Source: Neodiprion pinetum
Lineage: Eukaryota > Arthropoda > Insecta > Hymenoptera > Diprionidae
Length of the DNA: 64,000 nt
Assembly (NCBI RefSeq): GCF_021155775.2
Contig: NC_060232.1
Coordinates: 1,488,001 to 1,552,000 of the forward strand
Direction: 5' to 3'
Part shown: piece by piece, positions 60,743-64,000 of the stretch
Numbering within the stretch: the first letter of the stretch is position 1
How the letters are laid out: the number at the start of each line of letters is the position of its first letter
The notes under the pieces: model-generated
Databases searched by the model: none
Told to the model about the DNA's origin: nothing
The model's input: the letters and a program-made list of their open reading frames with translations, nothing else
Program-made: the position numbers and the translations under genes

Positions 60743-62083
60743 CCCTTGGAGAAACTCGCAAACCCGTATTTTTTTACTAATTTTAATCCAACTGCTCTGT
60801 AAATATCTCAATTTCTAATTTTTTTACTTGAAATTTTGACGGAGGAGGAAACCTTTTACATCGTGTCGCTGATATTTTCGTCGAAACTTCGTTCATCTTA
60901 TTCATCATTTTAGTGTTGGTCCCCGCGTGTACGGTATGCTGATATTCTGAGTATGTAAAAATATGTTCTAATCTCGTTTTCTCCATTATTTATTTATTTT
61001 TTTTTCTTCCTCTTTACTTTCACCAGTAAATTAAGGAAACATCAAGGAAGCATAAGGTAAATTTTCAATTCCGTACCCGTTAATCGCAACAAGGATAACA
61101 TTTTTTCGTTAACGATGTATATATATCTTCAAATATCAAAGTCCACCTTTCAGAAAATCGAAAAAGGGCCAAACAGCCTCATTCTTTGCACAATCCTGAA
61201 CAAAAACACTTCAATACCTTTTCACTCGACGCAGAAATAAGGAAATTGGACAAATTCTACGTAACCGTAATAGTAAATTCGTAAAGTTTATACCATTTCT
61301 TTACTCCTGCGTCAAATGAAAAGGTATCAGAGTGTTTTCGTTGAGAATTGCGTACAGAATGGGGCCGTTGAGTCCTTTTTCGCGTTTGAAATACCTCGAC
61401 GTCGATATTCTGAGGCCAAGGGCGTCCCCTCAAACGATTTCGAACTTGGACAAAACGTGTGCTCGCCTTATTTCTGTGCCCGAGCAGCGCGTGAATGATA
61501 ATAAATACATATGTTTTACCGGCTTGGTGCGATCTGCTGCACGTACGTACATTATGTACCTCGCAGTAACGTATCGTAATTACGATATGTAGTTACTACA
61601 CATCAGGCGAGACCCGTTCTACAATGAGCAATGTTAGTTAACAAGTGTGCGCGTGCGTGTACGTACGATAAGCGAAACACGTCGGCACAAACAAGTTCAC
61701 AAATCTGAAAATAACCGTACGTCCAACCGCTGAAAATGCCGCGGAGGGAGATTTGACTCGCATAAAAATAGGGCTGCAATCCGATTTTATTAAATTACCG
61801 CGGCTGAACCGAGTTACTACACACTTTTACGAGTTATCATCGTGTAGTTGGGCATGTATGTACAGTGTTGTTGTTTTTTTTTTTATTTTTTTTTTTATTT
61901 TTTTTTATCCTTCTCTTTCCTTCTTTATTTGCTTATCTCTTTTCTCCTCTTCAACTAATTAAAACCACAATGTAGCGGTCTTTTCACGGTTATCTGATAA
62001 CTTCTTTTTAATCGCGACGCTCGCTTGCTTGTATTGTGCATCATCATTTATTTTAACGCACATATGCACATGTATTATTGCAA

Positions 62084-62117
62084 TGCGCGCGCGCGTGTGT
62101 GTGTGTGTGTGTGTGTG
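62084..62117 (+). repeat. (CG)n(TG)n alternating purine-pyrimidine tract
   Basis: GCGCGCGCG passes into a long TG run. Confidence 0.9.
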
Positions 62118-62559
62118 GTACGTGCGTGACGGTGCAGATTAGATATATAGAACTCGTTTTTATTCCTCTCTTTGTTTTCTTTTTTTTTTTCTTTCCTTGT
62201 TTGTTTTTTTGCCTACGCCCAAATCTCATTCTTTGCCAACGTTTCACGCAGAGAGAAAACTACACGTCGACGATGCTTGACCGTCGCAATAACTTCTTTT
62301 TTTTTTCTCTCTTCCTCACTTTGTTCTCACTCAATTATCATAAATATCAAGTACTTATCATGTTAAGCGTGTAGTAGGTGTACGCATGCCAAACTCTGTG
62401 TCGCCTTAGGCCAATTCTATGCATAAGACGTCATCACGTGTGTAATTTATGTAATTGTATTTTCGACCTACCGGAAACACTACATTAATCTATTTACAGT
62501 TGGGCGAATCTAATATATACATTTCTTCTATCTCTTTTTTTCCTTCTTCTATTTCTTGT

Positions 62560-62584
62560 TTTTTTTTTTTTTTTTTTTTTTTTT
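62560..62584 (+). repeat. Poly-T tract
   Basis: An uninterrupted run of about 25 Ts within pyrimidine-rich sequence. Confidence 0.9.
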
Positions 62585-63036
62585 CTCGGCGTACTATCAT
62601 AGCGTTGGAAATAAGGGGAAAGAAAGAAAGAGAGAAAAAGAAAGTAAATAAAATTGAAAATAATACGCGAAGCTTGTTTACAGCCCGAGAGAATAAAATA
62701 TTATACATAGGCACGTATTCGAGAACAACACGTTTTATACTCGTTGTGTAGGTACAGGCGTGTAGGCACTTATCCGATGTACTTGTTTTTCAAGAATTTT
62801 TTTCTTCTTCATTTTTATTTTTACCGCTTCACGCGTGTCTGTACGCTTAACATTTAGTTTGGCAATTATCACCACCGGCTTCGTTGCCATTCGTTAACTT
62901 TGCGGTCTTTGGACTCTTGCGAGGCCTGCAGGCAGGAATATGGGAGAGGAGAGTGAGGGGGAACTTTCAACTTCGTTCGCAACTGGTTTAAAACACGTCG
63001 AACAGTCCGTCTCGTTCCCTCCTCGATTCTCTCGCT

Positions 63037-63066
63037 CCTTCCTTCCTTCCTTCCTTCCTTCCTTCC
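63037..63066 (+). repeat. (TTCC)n microsatellite
   Basis: About seven CCTT units. Minus-strand frames through it give an artificial Lys-Glu-Gly-Arg repeat. Confidence 0.95.
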
Positions 63067-63260
63067 GTCCTTCTTTCCTTACTTCGCTTCGCCTCGTTTC
63101 ATTTTCATTCATATATTATACATGCACGAGAATGTACCGAATATTATACGTTTCTATGTACAATGTGGGGGCGTTTTATCTGCGTGAGAGAGAAGCACTT
63201 GACTTGACTCGCGTTGTTTTTTTCGTCATCATCTCCCTTCTCCCTCCCTCGGATATCTGG

Positions 63261-63284
<24 letters not shown>
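63261..63284 (+). repeat. (AT)n microsatellite
   Basis: A perfect AT run followed by imperfect ATATAC units. Confidence 0.9.
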
Positions 63285-63291
<7 letters not shown>

Positions 63292-63893
63292 TACATATCT
63301 CTTGAGAGTAGCCGAGACTTTTATCTATTTTTTTTCTTTATTCAAACTAGCTTTCACATGTGTATAAGATACAACGCTCTCTGATCCGATTATGCATCGT
63401 TTACCTACTTGTGTTATGTTAAGGTTGTTTGAACGAGGGATTCGTGTCAAGTACGATTTGTGAACTCTAATGGCGGGTATGTAATACATACACAACATAT
63501 CGTATTGCATGTGTAACGCAACACAAATAAATACACTTTATCATGGTAGTTACGTGTTTGAAGATATAATAGTCAATAGATAATTACACAACGTTTCACT
63601 CAAATATTGCCAGAATAATCATACTCCGGATAGATTATACTCGGGCGTAACGAAAAGTTTGAAAATTGATACTTGGAATAATAAATCGACACTTGTACGG
63701 TTTTCTTTTACTATTATCTTTCTTTTCTTTTTTCCTTCTACCTCGGTGGACGGGAAATATTTACTTCCGGTGATGGGTTCGACCATCGTTCAGCGTTTCA
63801 AGTATCTGCAAAATATTGTACGTACATTGCTATTTATACACAAGGTATAATTTTGTTATATGTGTATAATTATACGAGTAATATCACGAGGAT

Positions 63894-64000
63894 TGAAGTT
63901 AGCAACGTTATCCTCGCGAAACTTTGAGAAAACGGTCGTTGTTTTCTTATTTTTACAACGATTTTCAACGAAGTACGATTGCAAAGTGTGAATATATTTC
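63894..64000 (+). mobile_element. Left end of a second element of the 60.5 kb MITE family (truncated by the window)
   Basis: The 17-base terminus TGAAGTTAGCAACGTTA is identical to the one at 60541, followed by TC in both. The internal sequence then diverges, with loose GAAA and AACG similarities. The other end would lie beyond 64000. Confidence 0.6.

Overview
This is a eukaryotic, almost certainly insect, genomic window. Its genes have many short exons with GT-AG introns (mostly 60-150 bp in the first gene). The flanking DNA is AT-rich and keeps many CpG dinucleotides. Microsatellites, poly-T tracts and fold-back repeats are common, and there is no sign of prokaryotic gene organisation. The lack of CpG depletion and the compact gene cluster fit Hymenoptera (sawfly or wasp type), but that placement is an inference.

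The genes sit mainly in the first 13 kb. Positions 1-215 on the minus strand hold the 5' coding end of an unidentified gene that leaves the window. Nineteen bases away, on the plus strand, starts a 23-exon gene for the ciliary transition-zone coiled-coil protein CEP290 (235-8208; joined reading frame of 2016 codons plus stop). A perfect X-box (RFX-factor site) lies 79 bases upstream of its ATG, inside the coding sequence of the divergent gene. About 700 bp after CEP290, on the same strand, is an 8-exon gene for the E1-beta subunit of mitochondrial branched-chain 2-oxoacid dehydrogenase (BCKDHB, 8913-12874; 381 codons). CEP290 and BCKDHB have no known functional link, so their adjacency looks like simple synteny.

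From 12.9 kb to the end the DNA is mostly non-coding. A GC-rich island at 22.4-23.2 kb leads into a convincing 91-codon first coding exon of an unidentified gene (23184-23456), which ends in a strong splice donor. I could not find its next exon, so much of the following 40 kb may be its first intron. A weaker first-exon candidate is at 49.2 kb. A promoter or 5'-leader-like GC-rich island with arthropod initiator motifs, a G-run cluster and a strong donor is at 58.9-59.8 kb.

The non-coding part is rich in short non-autonomous repeats that can be read directly from their inverted arms: fold-back or MITE-like elements at about 40.95, 41.8, 43.9, 45.9 and 60.5 kb, with one end of another at 63.9 kb. 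A dispersed repeat occurs once in each orientation at 22.1 and 47.7 kb. I found no CRISPR array, no convincing tRNA or rRNA gene, and no transposase reading frame. No novel biological system is evident. The most interesting leads are the overlapping divergent promoter with its coding-embedded X-box, a second RFX-like palindrome at 41.5 kb, and the fold-back families.
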